DNA from: Lentisphaerales bacterium
Lineage (GTDB): Bacteria > Verrucomicrobiota > Lentisphaeria > Lentisphaerales > Lentisphaeraceae
Length of the DNA stretch: 64,000 bases
Direction: 5' to 3'
Assembly: GCA_022446985.1 (NCBI GenBank)
Contig: JAKVBD010000008.1
Coordinates: 1 to 64,000, forward strand
Shown: one piece after another, positions 1 to 8,643 of the stretch
Position numbering within the stretch: the first letter of the stretch is position 1
How the letters are laid out: every line of letters begins with the position of its first letter
Program-made: the position numbers and the translations under genes
Notes under the pieces: model-generated
Seen by the model: the letters and a program-made list of their open reading frames with translations, nothing else
Told to the model about the DNA's origin: nothing
Databases searched by the model: none

Positions 1-449
1 TGTTTAGTCAACTGCCAAAGACAGTATTCATCGAAACCGAATTCATTGACTTTTTTTGGGTCAAGATAACGCTCTTCTTTGGTGTAAAGACCATTGAGTT
101 GCCACTTGCCGGCAATCATTGTTTTATACCCAGCATCTTTCATGATATGCCCAAAAGTAGTTTCACCATTTCTAAGGTAGCCAAATTCAAGGTAATTTCT
201 GAAGTTATACTTACCGGTCATTAACTGAACACGGGATGTCGTACAGATTGGAGTAGAGTAAGCATAATTAAACTTCAGGCCATTTTGAGCCATGCCATCC
301 ATATGAGGAGTCTTGTAACTCGTTCCACCATATGCTCCGACACATTCATAACCCATATCATCGATCATAATCATGATGACATTTGGCTTTTCGCCTGAAT
401 AGACTAAAAATGAGATAAGAAAGAAAAACAACGCACTTAATTTCTTCAT
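1..449 (-). CDS. Sulfatase, N-terminal part (runs off left edge)
   Basis: Secreted type I sulfatase cleaving sulfate esters, probably on polysaccharides. The protein starts with a signal peptide (MKKLSALFFFLISFLVYSG), then KPNVIMIMIDDMGY, the metal-binding start of the alkaline-phosphatase/sulfatase fold. ICTTSR at residues 68-73 is the formylglycine signature, so Cys69 would be the modified nucleophile; the following LMTGKYNFRNY and IAGKWQLNG are also typical of the family. Only about 149 residues are in the window, and the C-terminal two thirds lie to the left. Maturation would need a formylglycine-generating enzyme encoded elsewhere. Start chosen at the ATG directly preceding the signal peptide. 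Confidence 0.93.
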   Translation of the reverse strand, partial: MKKLSALFFFLISFLVYSGEKPNVIMIMIDDMGYECVGAYGGTSYKTPHMDGMAQNGLKFNYAYSTPICTTSRVQLMTGKYNFRNYLEFGYLRNGETTFGHIMKDAGYKTMIAGKWQLNGLYTKEERYLDPKKVNEFGFDEYCLWQLTK

Positions 450-520
450 TGTGAGTTCCATGATTTTTATGTTTGTGTGAACTCAGTACGCACTTATTCT
501 AAGTGACTTGACAGCCAAGA

Positions 521-910
521 TTATTTTTTCAGCTTCTGAAGCTGACTGTAAAGCGTCTGGAGTTGAGGGTCTTTACGAAGAATATCTTCTAGCGATCGGT
601 GTAATTTGATGATTCTTTGACGAGAATCATTTAAATCTTCGTCTTCTTCAAGAAGCTTAAGTTTCAAAGCTGTCAGCTCTTTGTCTTTTAACTTGCTGCC
701 TTTGACCTTAGAATGCTCCATCAAATGATCATTTAACTTTTTATATTCGCGTAAAATACGACTGTAAAGATTTGCCGCGTCACCATCTTCTTTCATAATT
801 TTAAGACGTTGCTCGGCTATTGCCATCTGAAGCTCTTTAGACTTTTTAGGGGAATTAGCAGATACTATGAAGTGGGCTGCCAGACAAAATAAAATAATTA
901 GTTTTTTCAT
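521..910 (-). CDS. Small secreted, charged, probably coiled-coil protein of unknown function
   Basis: A 129-residue protein with a clear signal peptide (MKKLIILFCLAAHFIVSANS). The rest is lysine/glutamate/leucine-rich and looks helical or coiled coil (LKLKLLEEDEDLNDSRQRI, LQTLYSQLQKLKK). No family recognised. The ATG at 910-908 overlaps the stop of the upstream ABC transporter gene as ATGA, indicating translational coupling. A nine-codon-longer in-frame start exists but would spoil the signal peptide. Co-expression suggests a periplasmic role linked to the exporter; this is inference only. Confidence 0.72.
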   Translation of the reverse strand: MKKLIILFCLAAHFIVSANSPKKSKELQMAIAEQRLKIMKEDGDAANLYSRILREYKKLNDHLMEHSKVKGSKLKDKELTALKLKLLEEDEDLNDSRQRIIKLHRSLEDILRKDPQLQTLYSQLQKLKK

Positions 911-2898
911 ACGACTTCTTTGAACTGAATGTTCCACATCTTAGCATACTGGCCATCATTGGCAAGAAGTTCATTATGAGTTCCTGACTCAATAACCTTA
1001 CCTTTGTCCAGAACGTAAATGCAGTCTGCATCCTTAACTGTGCTCAACCTGTGGGCAATGGCCAGAACTGTACGGTCTCCCATAAGCTCATTAATTGCTT
1101 TTTGAACGATCTGTTCAGTTACATTATCTAAAGCACTTGTAGCTTCATCCAGGATCATAATCGGCGGGTTCTTAAGCATCGCTCGCGCTATGGCTACACG
1201 CTGACACTGACCACCAGAGAGTTTGACACCTTTAGCCCCGACCTCAAACTCCAGACCTTCGTCTTTCTCTGAAATAAAGCTCATAACATCAGCACGCTCA
1301 GCAGCTTTGATTATTTCCTCCTCAGACACTCCAGCACTTCCATAACCAATATTCTTTCGAACTGTAGAATTGAATAGAATTGTGCGTTGATCCACATAGC
1401 CGATGAGATCGTGAATACTGTCTTTAGAAATATCCCGTACATCAACACCATCTATTTTAATCGAACCGGACTGAATATCATAAAAGCGGGCGACCATATT
1501 CACCAATGTACTTTTGCCTGAACCTGCTTCACCTACAAAAGCCACAAAGTCACCTTTCTTGATATTCAGGCTGATGTTATCCAGGTTTTTGACCTCACCA
1601 TAAGAGAAGCTGACATTTTCAAAACTGATGCTTTCTTCAAACTTTTCTTTAGCCACAGCATTGGGGCTCTGAGGAATTTCATAATTCATATCCAGATAAC
1701 CAAAAATTCTTTCTGCAGCCGCCAACGATTTCTGAATATTGGCATTTAGTTTCGCAAGTTCCTTCAAAGGTCTGTAAGCGAAATTAGTAGCGATACCTAA
1801 GACTAGAATATCTTTGAAATCCACCTTGCCAAAACTGTATAGCATAAATGCACAGAGAGCTAAAATAGCGACAAACTCCATGAGTGGAGCCATCAACAAT
1901 TCGTATTTCATAGCCCGCATCACAATTCTAAAATAGTTGTCACTGGTATTGGAAAATTTAGCGTTTTCACTTTCTTCCATATTATAGGCTTTTACGACCC
2001 GCATACAGCTCAAAGTCTCTTGAAGCTGGTCCATGACATCTGAAATTTTCTTCAGTGTCTTAGTCGCGTACTTCTTAACCTTCTTACCTAAGAGAATTAC
2101 AGGTAAAATAGATAAAGGCATACCTATAAAAAGAACCACTAGAAAATCATAAAGTTTATTGATGTAAGCGAAATACGCCACATAAGAGACAACTGCAATA
2201 ATCTCAACAGGAGCACGAGTCAAAATGGATACATTATTTGAAACTGCAGTTTGAACCCGGTTAATATCATTCGAGCAACGACTCATCATGTCGCCGATAC
2301 TTTCCCGACCATGAAATTCCATAGATTGGTTCATCAATTTTGCATAAAGAATATTTCGCAAATCAGTCACTACTCTAAGTCCAACCCAACGCATAAAGAA
2401 ACGATTGAAGTAAGTTGCTACTGTTTTTAAAAGCATAAGGATAACAAAACCGATAGCAGCCAAAACGACGATAATACCTGTAGGTTGACCTCGTTTATTA
2501 TAGAGCTCAACGCCAACAGTATTTTCAAGAAATTCTTTTGCCCATGGAGGAATCTGGTCTGAGCCTATAGGGACAAATACTGGTGTCACTTTGAGCACAT
2601 CATCTCCCGCAACAAAGTCACTGGGAATATTATTACCATCAACTTCCCTGGTGACGTGTTCAACTTTCAGCTTTTCAATTTTGTCGCCACGTTGAACTTC
2701 AACGATCACTTCATCCGGAGCTTTATTCTTACCAAAAGATGAAAGTAGCTTTTCGGCTTGCGCAAGGACCCCAAAGATCGAACCTCCAGCAACCATACCA
2801 CAGGCAATACCTAGAAATAGACGCTTCTTATAATTCATTGCATAACCAAGAAGGCGCTTATAGATTTGAACGTTGGTAGATTTCTTTTCTTTGGACAC
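907..2898 (-). CDS. ABC exporter, fused permease and ATPase (MsbA-like)
   Basis: Inner-membrane type I ABC exporter half-transporter of 663 residues, expected to act as a homodimer. The first membrane helix is near residues 26-46. A roughly 90-residue hydrophilic insert follows before the second (ILMLLKTVATYF), an unusual extracytoplasmic loop for MsbA-type proteins. The C-terminal ATPase domain has Walker A GEAGSGKST, ABC signature LSGGQCQR, Walker B MILDEATSALD and switch His in AHRLS. MsbA-type exporters move lipid A, lipids or drugs, but the substrate cannot be read here. First gene of a two-gene unit with the small secreted protein downstream. Confidence 0.93.
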   Translation of the reverse strand: MSKEKKSTNVQIYKRLLGYAMNYKKRLFLGIACGMVAGGSIFGVLAQAEKLLSSFGKNKAPDEVIVEVQRGDKIEKLKVEHVTREVDGNNIPSDFVAGDDVLKVTPVFVPIGSDQIPPWAKEFLENTVGVELYNKRGQPTGIIVVLAAIGFVILMLLKTVATYFNRFFMRWVGLRVVTDLRNILYAKLMNQSMEFHGRESIGDMMSRCSNDINRVQTAVSNNVSILTRAPVEIIAVVSYVAYFAYINKLYDFLVVLFIGMPLSILPVILLGKKVKKYATKTLKKISDVMDQLQETLSCMRVVKAYNMEESENAKFSNTSDNYFRIVMRAMKYELLMAPLMEFVAILALCAFMLYSFGKVDFKDILVLGIATNFAYRPLKELAKLNANIQKSLAAAERIFGYLDMNYEIPQSPNAVAKEKFEESISFENVSFSYGEVKNLDNISLNIKKGDFVAFVGEAGSGKSTLVNMVARFYDIQSGSIKIDGVDVRDISKDSIHDLIGYVDQRTILFNSTVRKNIGYGSAGVSEEEIIKAAERADVMSFISEKDEGLEFEVGAKGVKLSGGQCQRVAIARAMLKNPPIMILDEATSALDNVTEQIVQKAINELMGDRTVLAIAHRLSTVKDADCIYVLDKGKVIESGTHNELLANDGQYAKMWNIQFKEVV

Positions 2899-3117
2899 TG
2901 ATTAGCCTATAACTTCATTAAGTGGAGTAATACAACACATTGTTAGGATCTCACACCCAATAAACCGAAAACTGCGCTTTAAAATCCAGAAGGTAAGACT
3001 GCATGTATGTAATCCTCAAAATTATATGACCAGTACTTAGTGCAAAAATCGTTGAAATATACCTCAAGCCCTACAAATGTATATAGCAAGTTAAGAAAGT
3101 CTTGGACAATGGACAAT

Positions 3118-4071
3118 ATGAATTTTTTATTCCTTATGGATCCCCTTGAAACCGTGAAGGTCTACAGCGACACCAGCTTCATATTTATGTTGGGTGCTCA
3201 CGAGCAGGGACATAAAGTTTTTTATTTACCTTCGGGTGGAATCTCTCTCAAGAAAGGACTCGTGCACTTCAAAGTCACCGGAGTCGTACCAGTCGTTCGC
3301 GAAGAAGGCACGCCTTTCGACATAATTAGCGAAACCGTACTGACAGAAAATGAAGCAGATGCAGTATTTATCCGTACCGACCCGCCATTTGATTCAGAGT
3401 ACCTCATGAATACCTGGCTACTCGAACGGGCTGAAGCTAATGTTTCAGTAATCAACAGTCCACATGGCATTCGTACTGTTAATGAAAAAATCTGGGCGAC
3501 TCAATTTACAGATCTCATTCCACGAACAGTTATCAGTCGCCATCTAAGCGACTTCAAAGAATTCCTCGCTGAAGAAAAAAGCATTATCATTAAGCCGACA
3601 GATGGTTTTGGTGGTGCCGGAGTTTTCAAAATCACCGAAGACGCTGCAAATAAAAATGTCAGCTTTGAAATGTTAAGTGATCGAGACCAAAAAGAAGTTA
3701 TCATGCAGCAATACATACCTCAAGCTGCCATTGGTGACAAACGAATATTACTGTTAGACGGAGAACCCCTCGGAGCCGTACTTCGCGTTCATGGCGACGA
3801 TGATCACCGTAACAATTTTTATGCTGGTGGCAAACCAGTTGCATGTGAAATTACCCCTCGCGATCTGGAGGTCGTTAAAACTTTAAAACCTCATCTTCAA
3901 AAATTGGGTCTTCACTTTGTAGGAATCGATATGTTAGGCGACTTTCTTATTGAAGTAAATGTAACATCACCAACATGCTTACAAGAAATGAATCGCTTAT
4001 ACGATTGCAAGCTGCAAGATACGGTGATACAGTTCGCCGAAAATCTGGTAAACAAAAAAAATAAGAAATAA
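3118..4071 (+). CDS. gshB: Glutathione synthetase (ATP-grasp)
   Basis: Ligates glycine to gamma-glutamylcysteine using ATP, the second step of glutathione synthesis. From MNFLFLMDPLETVKVYSDTS the protein is 317 residues, close to E. coli GshB length, and this N-terminus aligns with the family's MDP start; an ATG at 3109 is an alternative. ATP-grasp features include IIKPTDGFGGAGVF, QQYIPQA, GDKRILLLDGEPLGAVLR and the metal/ATP site FVGIDMLGDFLIEVNVTSPT. It leads an operon with two glutaredoxins and BolA, a coherent glutathione/Fe-S group. gshA is not in the window. Confidence 0.95.
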   Translation: MNFLFLMDPLETVKVYSDTSFIFMLGAHEQGHKVFYLPSGGISLKKGLVHFKVTGVVPVVREEGTPFDIISETVLTENEADAVFIRTDPPFDSEYLMNTWLLERAEANVSVINSPHGIRTVNEKIWATQFTDLIPRTVISRHLSDFKEFLAEEKSIIIKPTDGFGGAGVFKITEDAANKNVSFEMLSDRDQKEVIMQQYIPQAAIGDKRILLLDGEPLGAVLRVHGDDDHRNNFYAGGKPVACEITPRDLEVVKTLKPHLQKLGLHFVGIDMLGDFLIEVNVTSPTCLQEMNRLYDCKLQDTVIQFAENLVNKKNKK

Positions 4072-4073
4072 TT

Positions 4074-4310
4074 ATGCCCGAACTAGTATTGTATCAATCA
4101 GATTGGTGCCCATTTTGCCGTAAGGTTACCAACTATTTGAAAAACAGAAATATAGATATACCTCTGAAGGACCCATATGCGGATGCGGCTACCGCCTCTG
4201 ACCTTATGGGCATGACTGGTGGCCGCCAGGTACCATGTCTGTCAATTGACGGGGTGCCACTTTTAGAATCAGATGACATCATTCGTTGGTTTGAGGACAA
4301 CTGGAAATGA
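4074..4310 (+). CDS. Glutaredoxin-like protein (CPFC, GST-N type)
   Basis: A 78-residue thioredoxin-fold protein with dithiol active site CPFC (Cys12, Cys15), the cis-proline segment RQVPCLSIDG, and LESDDIIRWFEDN at the end, as in glutaredoxins and glutathione S-transferase N-terminal domains. It probably reduces disulfides or glutathionylated proteins using glutathione. It begins 2 bp after gshB, and its stop overlaps the bolA start as ATGA, so the genes are translationally coupled. Confidence 0.88.
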   Translation: MPELVLYQSDWCPFCRKVTNYLKNRNIDIPLKDPYADAATASDLMGMTGGRQVPCLSIDGVPLLESDDIIRWFEDNWK

Positions 4311-4567
4311 CCGAACAGGCTAAATTTATTAAAGAGACCATTGAAGAAGCTGTACCGAGCTCAACGGTTCACATCTATGATCCGGACGGCCAGCACTTCC
4401 AGGCATTCGTTATAAGTGAAGACTTTGTCGGCATGCCAAAGATCAAACAGCACCGTTTGGTCATGAATACTTTAAAAGAAAAATTTGCGACAAATGAAGT
4501 TCACGCTTTAGGCCTAAAGACTTTTACCCCTGAGAAATGGGAAACTGCAAAACAAAATTACATGTAA
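4307..4567 (+). CDS. bolA: BolA family protein
   Basis: An 86-residue BolA/IbaG-type protein. The conserved core is visible: SSTVHIYDPDGQHFQAFVIS, then FVGMPKIKQHRLVMNTLKEKF, ending in HALGLKTFTPEKW. BolA proteins partner with monothiol glutaredoxins to hold or relay [2Fe-2S] clusters. A CGFS glutaredoxin follows 20 bp downstream, so the pair probably works together in Fe-S delivery or iron sensing. It overlaps the preceding glutaredoxin by 4 bp. Confidence 0.92.
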   Translation: MTEQAKFIKETIEEAVPSSTVHIYDPDGQHFQAFVISEDFVGMPKIKQHRLVMNTLKEKFATNEVHALGLKTFTPEKWETAKQNYM

Positions 4568-4587
4568 GATAAGAGAGGAAACGACTT

Positions 4588-4896
4588 ATGAGTATTAACG
4601 ATAGAATTAAAGCAGACTTAGATGCCAACCCGGTAAAACTTTACATGAAAGGTTCACCAAGCTTTCCACAGTGTGGTTTCAGTAAGCACGTTGTTGACAT
4701 ACTGGCGAACTACGACGTAGAGTTTGGCTCATCTAACATCCTGGAAGATCCTGAAATGCGCCAAGGCCTTAAGGACTACTTCGATTGGCCAACTTTCCCA
4801 ATGCTAGTTGTAAATGGCGAGCTTGTTGGTGGATGTGACATCATCAATGAGCTTCACGCTGACGGTGAACTGGCTGACGCGCTCAAAGGCGAGTAA
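4588..4896 (+). CDS. grxD: Monothiol glutaredoxin, Grx4/GrxD type
   Basis: A 102-residue monothiol glutaredoxin with the diagnostic CGFS motif ([11 protein letters not shown], Cys29), the [20 protein letters not shown] segment and family-typical length. It coordinates a glutathione-ligated [2Fe-2S] cluster and forms heterocomplexes with BolA, whose gene is immediately upstream. A GAGAGG ribosome site lies at 4573-4578. Last gene of the gshB-grx-bolA-grxD unit, followed at once by an intrinsic terminator. Confidence 0.95.
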   Translation: MSINDRIKADLDANPVKLYMKGSPSFPQCGFSKHVVDILANYDVEFGSSNILEDPEMRQGLKDYFDWPTFPMLVVNGELVGGCDIINELHADGELADALKGE

Positions 4897-4906
4897 ATAC
4901 TTTTTC

Positions 4907-4929
4907 AGGCTGCGGCTACGCAGCCTTTT
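4907..4929 (+). terminator. Intrinsic terminator after grxD
   Basis: Perfect 8-bp stem AGGCTGCG / CGCAGCCT with a GCTA loop (4907-4914 and 4919-4926), followed by TTTT. It lies between the grxD stop and the hisI ATG at 4935. With so little room before hisI, the hairpin could also attenuate read-through into hisI. Confidence 0.7.
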
Positions 4930-4934
4930 ACCTC

Positions 4935-5324
4935 ATGAATACTACGATTAAACCTGATTTCTCAAAAGACCCAAACGGTCTGATACCGGCTGTTGCACAA
5001 GATGCAGAAACTGGTGATATTCTCATGCTTGCTTACATAAATGAAGAAGCTTGGAAAGAATCCCTGAAAACCGGCCGTGGAGTCTACTGGTCAAGATCCA
5101 GACAGGAGCTTTGGCGTAAAGGCGACACTTCTGGCAATGTTCAAATCCTCAAAGAAGTTCTAATCGACTGCGAACGTGACACCGTTATATTTAAGGTTGA
5201 GCAAATTGGTGGAGCTGCTTGTCATGAGGGGTACAGATCCTGCTTTTTTACAAAAGTGAACGAAGATTCAACAGAAATTGTCTGCGATAAGGTTTTTGAT
5301 CCAAAAAAAGTTTACAATAATTAA
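4935..5324 (+). CDS. hisI: Phosphoribosyl-AMP cyclohydrolase
   Basis: Third step of histidine biosynthesis: hydrolytic ring opening of phosphoribosyl-AMP. At 129 residues it is a stand-alone HisI without a fused HisE domain. Family motifs: [30 protein letters not shown], the metal-binding DCERDTV, and Zn ligands around [13 protein letters not shown]. No other his gene lies nearby, so the pathway is scattered. Start at the ATG just after the grxD terminator; no strong ribosome site is visible. Confidence 0.95.
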   Translation: MNTTIKPDFSKDPNGLIPAVAQDAETGDILMLAYINEEAWKESLKTGRGVYWSRSRQELWRKGDTSGNVQILKEVLIDCERDTVIFKVEQIGGAACHEGYRSCFFTKVNEDSTEIVCDKVFDPKKVYNN

Positions 5325-5359
5325 ATTTAGATTAAAAACAATACAAGATTGGGGTACAT

Positions 5360-5737
5360 ATGTCGCTTCTTACTTCTTTGCAAGTACATGATGTTCCGAG
5401 GGTTAAACTAAGGGTCGGTGACAAGGTCACCGAAGAAGGAGCGCCCGGTTGCAAAGTTTATGTCATGATCAAGGGTATTGTTGAAGTTAGCATTAGCAAA
5501 CAAGTTATAGCAACTGTTCTTGAGCCCGGTGCTATTTTTGGTGAAATAGCCGCTATGTGTGGTTGTAACCACAGCGCTACTGTAGTTGCTCTTGAAGAAA
5601 GTGAATTCTTTGTTATAGATGACTTTAGAGGGTTTCTAAAACGAAATCCCGAAGAATCTCTAACGGTTATCAAATCACTTTGTGAGCGAATCGTTTTGAT
5701 GAACGACAATGAGGTTTCTCGTAAGGTCCTTCTGTAA
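5360..5737 (+). CDS. Cyclic nucleotide-binding domain protein
   Basis: A 125-residue single-domain protein of the CRP/cNMP-binding fold. The phosphate-binding cassette appears as PGAIFGEIAAMCGCNHSATVVALEESEFFVI. The canonical Arg of the cassette (RSA) is replaced here (HSA), so cyclic nucleotide binding is uncertain. No helix-turn-helix follows, so it is not a CRP-type regulator by itself. It may act as a ligand-sensing partner. It precedes a phosphoesterase gene by 30 bp on the same strand. Confidence 0.82.
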   Translation: MSLLTSLQVHDVPRVKLRVGDKVTEEGAPGCKVYVMIKGIVEVSISKQVIATVLEPGAIFGEIAAMCGCNHSATVVALEESEFFVIDDFRGFLKRNPEESLTVIKSLCERIVLMNDNEVSRKVLL

Positions 5738-5767
5738 TTGACTTGACGACACCTCCGAGGTAATGAA

Positions 5768-6499
5768 ATGAAAATTGGCCTATTAGGAGATATTCACGCA
5801 AATCTCGAAGCACTTGAAGTATGCCTCCAAAAACTGGTAGACGAAGAGTGCGACTATGTCATGGCAACTGGTGACATAGTTGGCTATGGTCCACAGCCGC
5901 AAGAGTGCCTTGACCGAATCATTGAACTTGAAATTCATAGCGTTCGCGGTAATCACGACGAATATGTCATAGAGCAAACCCCGCTTTTAGCCATAAACCC
6001 CCATGCCAAATACGTCATAGAGTGGACACGCTCACAGCTCGATGAAAAATATTTAGAATACTTACGTAAGTTGCCAGATGTTATAGATGCCAAAGACTTT
6101 CTCATAACACATGCATCGAACAGTCGCGCACCTAAATGGGGATACGTACTCAACGAGAGCTCTGCCCTCACGAACTTTAACCGTCAGACACGTAGAATCT
6201 GCTTCAATGGTCATACACATGTACCAATGATCTTCAGCCAGGATCCAGACGGGCAAGTAAAAATGGAAGAATTTACAAGTACTTACACCCTAAATCCTGA
6301 ACTACGTTATCTCATAAATGTCGGTTCAGTTGGTCAACCTCGCGATAAAAACCCTAAAACGATGAGTGTTACCTTTGACACCGAGACTTCTGAACTTAAA
6401 ATCTTCCGCATGGACTATGACATTTCCAAAGTCCAAGCTGCTATGTTAAAGAATAAGTTCCCGGCCAGATTGCTGGCCAGACTCGAAGAAGGAAGATAA
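5768..6499 (+). CDS. Metallophosphoesterase (calcineurin-like, YfcE/diadenosine-type)
   Basis: A 243-residue binuclear metal phosphoesterase. Motifs in order: GDIHANLEAL, GDIVGYGPQP, RGNHDE, then LITHAS and GHTHVPM, the full metal-ligand set. VGSVGQPRDKNP near residue 190 is common in this bacterial subfamily. The substrate is unknown. It follows the cNMP-binding protein, and ispE follows 3 bp after its stop, so it is likely part of one transcript. Confidence 0.9.
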   Translation: MKIGLLGDIHANLEALEVCLQKLVDEECDYVMATGDIVGYGPQPQECLDRIIELEIHSVRGNHDEYVIEQTPLLAINPHAKYVIEWTRSQLDEKYLEYLRKLPDVIDAKDFLITHASNSRAPKWGYVLNESSALTNFNRQTRRICFNGHTHVPMIFSQDPDGQVKMEEFTSTYTLNPELRYLINVGSVGQPRDKNPKTMSVTFDTETSELKIFRMDYDISKVQAAMLKNKFPARLLARLEEGR

Positions 6500-6502
6500 T
6501 AC

Positions 6503-7347
6503 TTGAAAACCAACTCCCCCGGAAAAATCAATCTCTTTCTGGACGTTACTGCTAAAAGAGAAAACGGTTACCACGAAATTCTCACACTCTTCTTACCAAT
6601 ACATGATTTAAGCGACACTATCGAAATCTCATCATCTTCAGGCTTAGAAATCAATTCAAATCACCCAGGAGTTCCTCAAGACGAAACCAACCTCTGTCAC
6701 AAAGCTGCAACTTTATTCTCAAAAAAAACCGGAATCACTCCAAACTGGCAAATTCATATAAGTAAAAAGCTACCAGTAGCCGGCGGCATGGGTGGTGGTA
6801 GTTCAAATGCTGCAATTACTCTAAAATTACTAAACGAAAAATACGATCTACCTTTAACACTTGAGGAATTAGCTGAAATTGCCCTCTCAATTGGGGCAGA
6901 TGTACCGTATTTCCTAAATCCCGTTCCATCACTTGCACAAGGTATCGGCGAAGCGCTAGAAACCCTTCAAGCGTTACACAAAGTTCCACTTTTGTAATCA
7001 CCTTTGACTTCCCTATTTCTGCCGCTTGGTCCTACCAAAATAGATTGAAAGACTTTCATAGCAGTAAGATTTCAGCAACAGACTTAAAATCGTATTGGCA
7101 AGAAGAAACTCTTAATCTTTCAAAAGCCATCTACAATGATCTGGCTTTTGCCCCTCGTCAAAAATTTCCAATCCTTCAAAAAGCCGTAGAAGATTTACAA
7201 GAAACTGGAGCTGAAGCCGAAGTCTCTGGTAGTGGTCCGACAGTTTTTGGCGCCTTTAACTCAGTAAAAGACAGAAACTCAGCTTTCGAACGATTAGTAA
7301 AACTCGGATACCCTAAAAAGAACATATATAAAGCTACTGCCGGCTAA
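6503..7347 (+). pseudogene. ispE: 4-(cytidine 5'-diphospho)-2-C-methyl-D-erythritol kinase, disrupted by a -1 frameshift
   Basis: IspE phosphorylates CDP-methylerythritol in the MEP isoprenoid pathway. A TTG start with GGAAG upstream gives SPGKINLFLDVTAKRENGYHE, and the GHMP ATP loop PVAGGMGGGSSNAA is intact. The frame stops at TAA 6995-6997 after HKVPLL. Homology continues in the -1 frame as VITFDFPISAAWSYQN, and later SGSGPTVFGAF (GHMP motif 3) to 7347. One extra T in the TTTT run at 6991 would restore a protein of about 281 residues, the normal family length. IspE is usually essential, so a sequence error or a very recent mutation is more likely than long-standing loss. Confidence 0.9.
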
Positions 7348-7359
7348 GTATCTATACCC

Positions 7360-7414
7360 CCCTGTTGAATATCACTAACAAAAGATTATTTTCTCCTCTA
7401 AAATTCAACAAGGG
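7360..7414 (+). promoter_or_regulatory. Hairpin covering the ribosome site of the 7420 gene
   Basis: CCCTGTTGAAT (7360-7370) pairs with ATTCAACA plus GGG (7403-7414, one A bulged). The 3' arm contains the AAGGG Shine-Dalgarno of the ATG at 7420. Such a fold could mask the ribosome site. There is no T-run after it, so it is not a typical terminator. Confidence 0.45.
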
Positions 7415-7419
7415 CTTTT

Positions 7420-8640
7420 ATGAAATATCTCACCATACTTTTATGTCTTCTTACTTTAACTGTAAATGGAAAGAAAAAATCCAACGACACATATGAAGTG
7501 TTCAAAGGCTGTACTCCGCTCGATGAAAAAGTCACCGATGAAACCAGCTCCAAAATTTCCTGTAGGCTCAAAAAAGAAGTCCCGGTTTCAAATTACTACG
7601 TCTGGTTGCCAGAAGGCTACAACGAACAGGCTTCAGAGAAGCGCCGCTATCCTTTCTTAACTATCGACAGCCCAAGTGGTAATGCACAAAAACAACTTAA
7701 ACGCTTTAAAGACTGGGCAGCCTCAAACAAATGGATTCTTCTTATGCCCGTTGAAGTCAGTAACAATAACAAGCACACCATGAATCATTTCCACGCTATG
7801 ATGGTCGATGCGAGTAATAGATTCAAGCTATCCTACAATTCCGGCTTCTTCACAGGTTGTAGTGGAGGAGGCCGTAGGTCAAGTATTTTCGCGGCTCATT
7901 ATAAAGAACATGCAGCCGGTGTTTTACACTCTGCAGGAATTACAGTTAGTGGCAAAATTCCATTTACTAAAAGTCCGGTCTTTAGTGCTTCTGTTCTCGG
8001 TGATCGCGACGCAAACATTCACGAGATGTATCATGTCTCCAAAGCAATGAAAGATCGTGGTTATTACAAAATTATCGACATGGGCCACACTTGGTATCCT
8101 AAAGAAGATGGCGAAGAGGCTCTCGATTGGCTGACTTATAAGATAGCAGAACGCAAAAAACCAAAACTTCACGAGCCTATAGTCAAAGAAGTCGTCAGAG
8201 CAAAATTCCTGAAGCTTAAGACTCTCAACAAGATTCAGCAAAACGAAACTATTCAACGTATAGCCGCAATCTTTAAAACCCACTACAATCTGCGCAAAGA
8301 CAAAGATATGCTCAAAATTTACAATGATTCAGAAGCTATGAGAAAAGGTTTACTTAGAGACAAAGAGTACTTAAAAGAGCTCCGCCCAATGCAACTTTTC
8401 AAAAAAGTCTACCAGAAATACTGCATCGAAGACTTCTGTAAAAGCTTAAGCTGGGCAAACTACTCACTGTTAAAAAAGAATGACAAAGTAAAAGTTGCCA
8501 GTACGACTAAAAAAGTAAGAGAAAAAATTAATAAAGAGATGAATAATATTATCAAACTTCATCCCAATACCATAGCAGCCTCTTTAGCTCAAAAAGAACT
8601 TAAAAGAATAAAGAAATTTGAAGCTCACTGGAAAAAGTAA
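7420..8640 (+). CDS. Secreted alpha/beta hydrolase, esterase/PHB-depolymerase-like
   Basis: A 406-residue secreted protein with signal peptide MKYLTILLCLLTLTVNG. YYVWLPEGYN and RRYPFLTIDSPSGN match the start of esterase D / PHB-depolymerase-type domains. The nucleophile elbow is GCSGGGRRSS near residue 146, followed by the His-containing DMGHTWYPKEDGEEALDWL. After about residue 245 comes a 150-residue Lys-rich helical extension with no recognised domain. It is probably a periplasmic esterase. Transcribed behind ispE after a 70-bp gap containing a hairpin; convergent with the K+ channel gene, with 3 bp between stops. Confidence 0.8.
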   Translation: MKYLTILLCLLTLTVNGKKKSNDTYEVFKGCTPLDEKVTDETSSKISCRLKKEVPVSNYYVWLPEGYNEQASEKRRYPFLTIDSPSGNAQKQLKRFKDWAASNKWILLMPVEVSNNNKHTMNHFHAMMVDASNRFKLSYNSGFFTGCSGGGRRSSIFAAHYKEHAAGVLHSAGITVSGKIPFTKSPVFSASVLGDRDANIHEMYHVSKAMKDRGYYKIIDMGHTWYPKEDGEEALDWLTYKIAERKKPKLHEPIVKEVVRAKFLKLKTLNKIQQNETIQRIAAIFKTHYNLRKDKDMLKIYNDSEAMRKGLLRDKEYLKELRPMQLFKKVYQKYCIEDFCKSLSWANYSLLKKNDKVKVASTTKKVREKINKEMNNIIKLHPNTIAASLAQKELKRIKKFEAHWKK

Positions 8641-8643
8641 GGC

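Noticed and set aside
6985-6997. Programmed -1 ribosomal frameshifting in ispE
   Set aside because: The site does not fit the X-XXY-YYZ slippery heptamer and no downstream pseudoknot was seen; kept only as a remote option.
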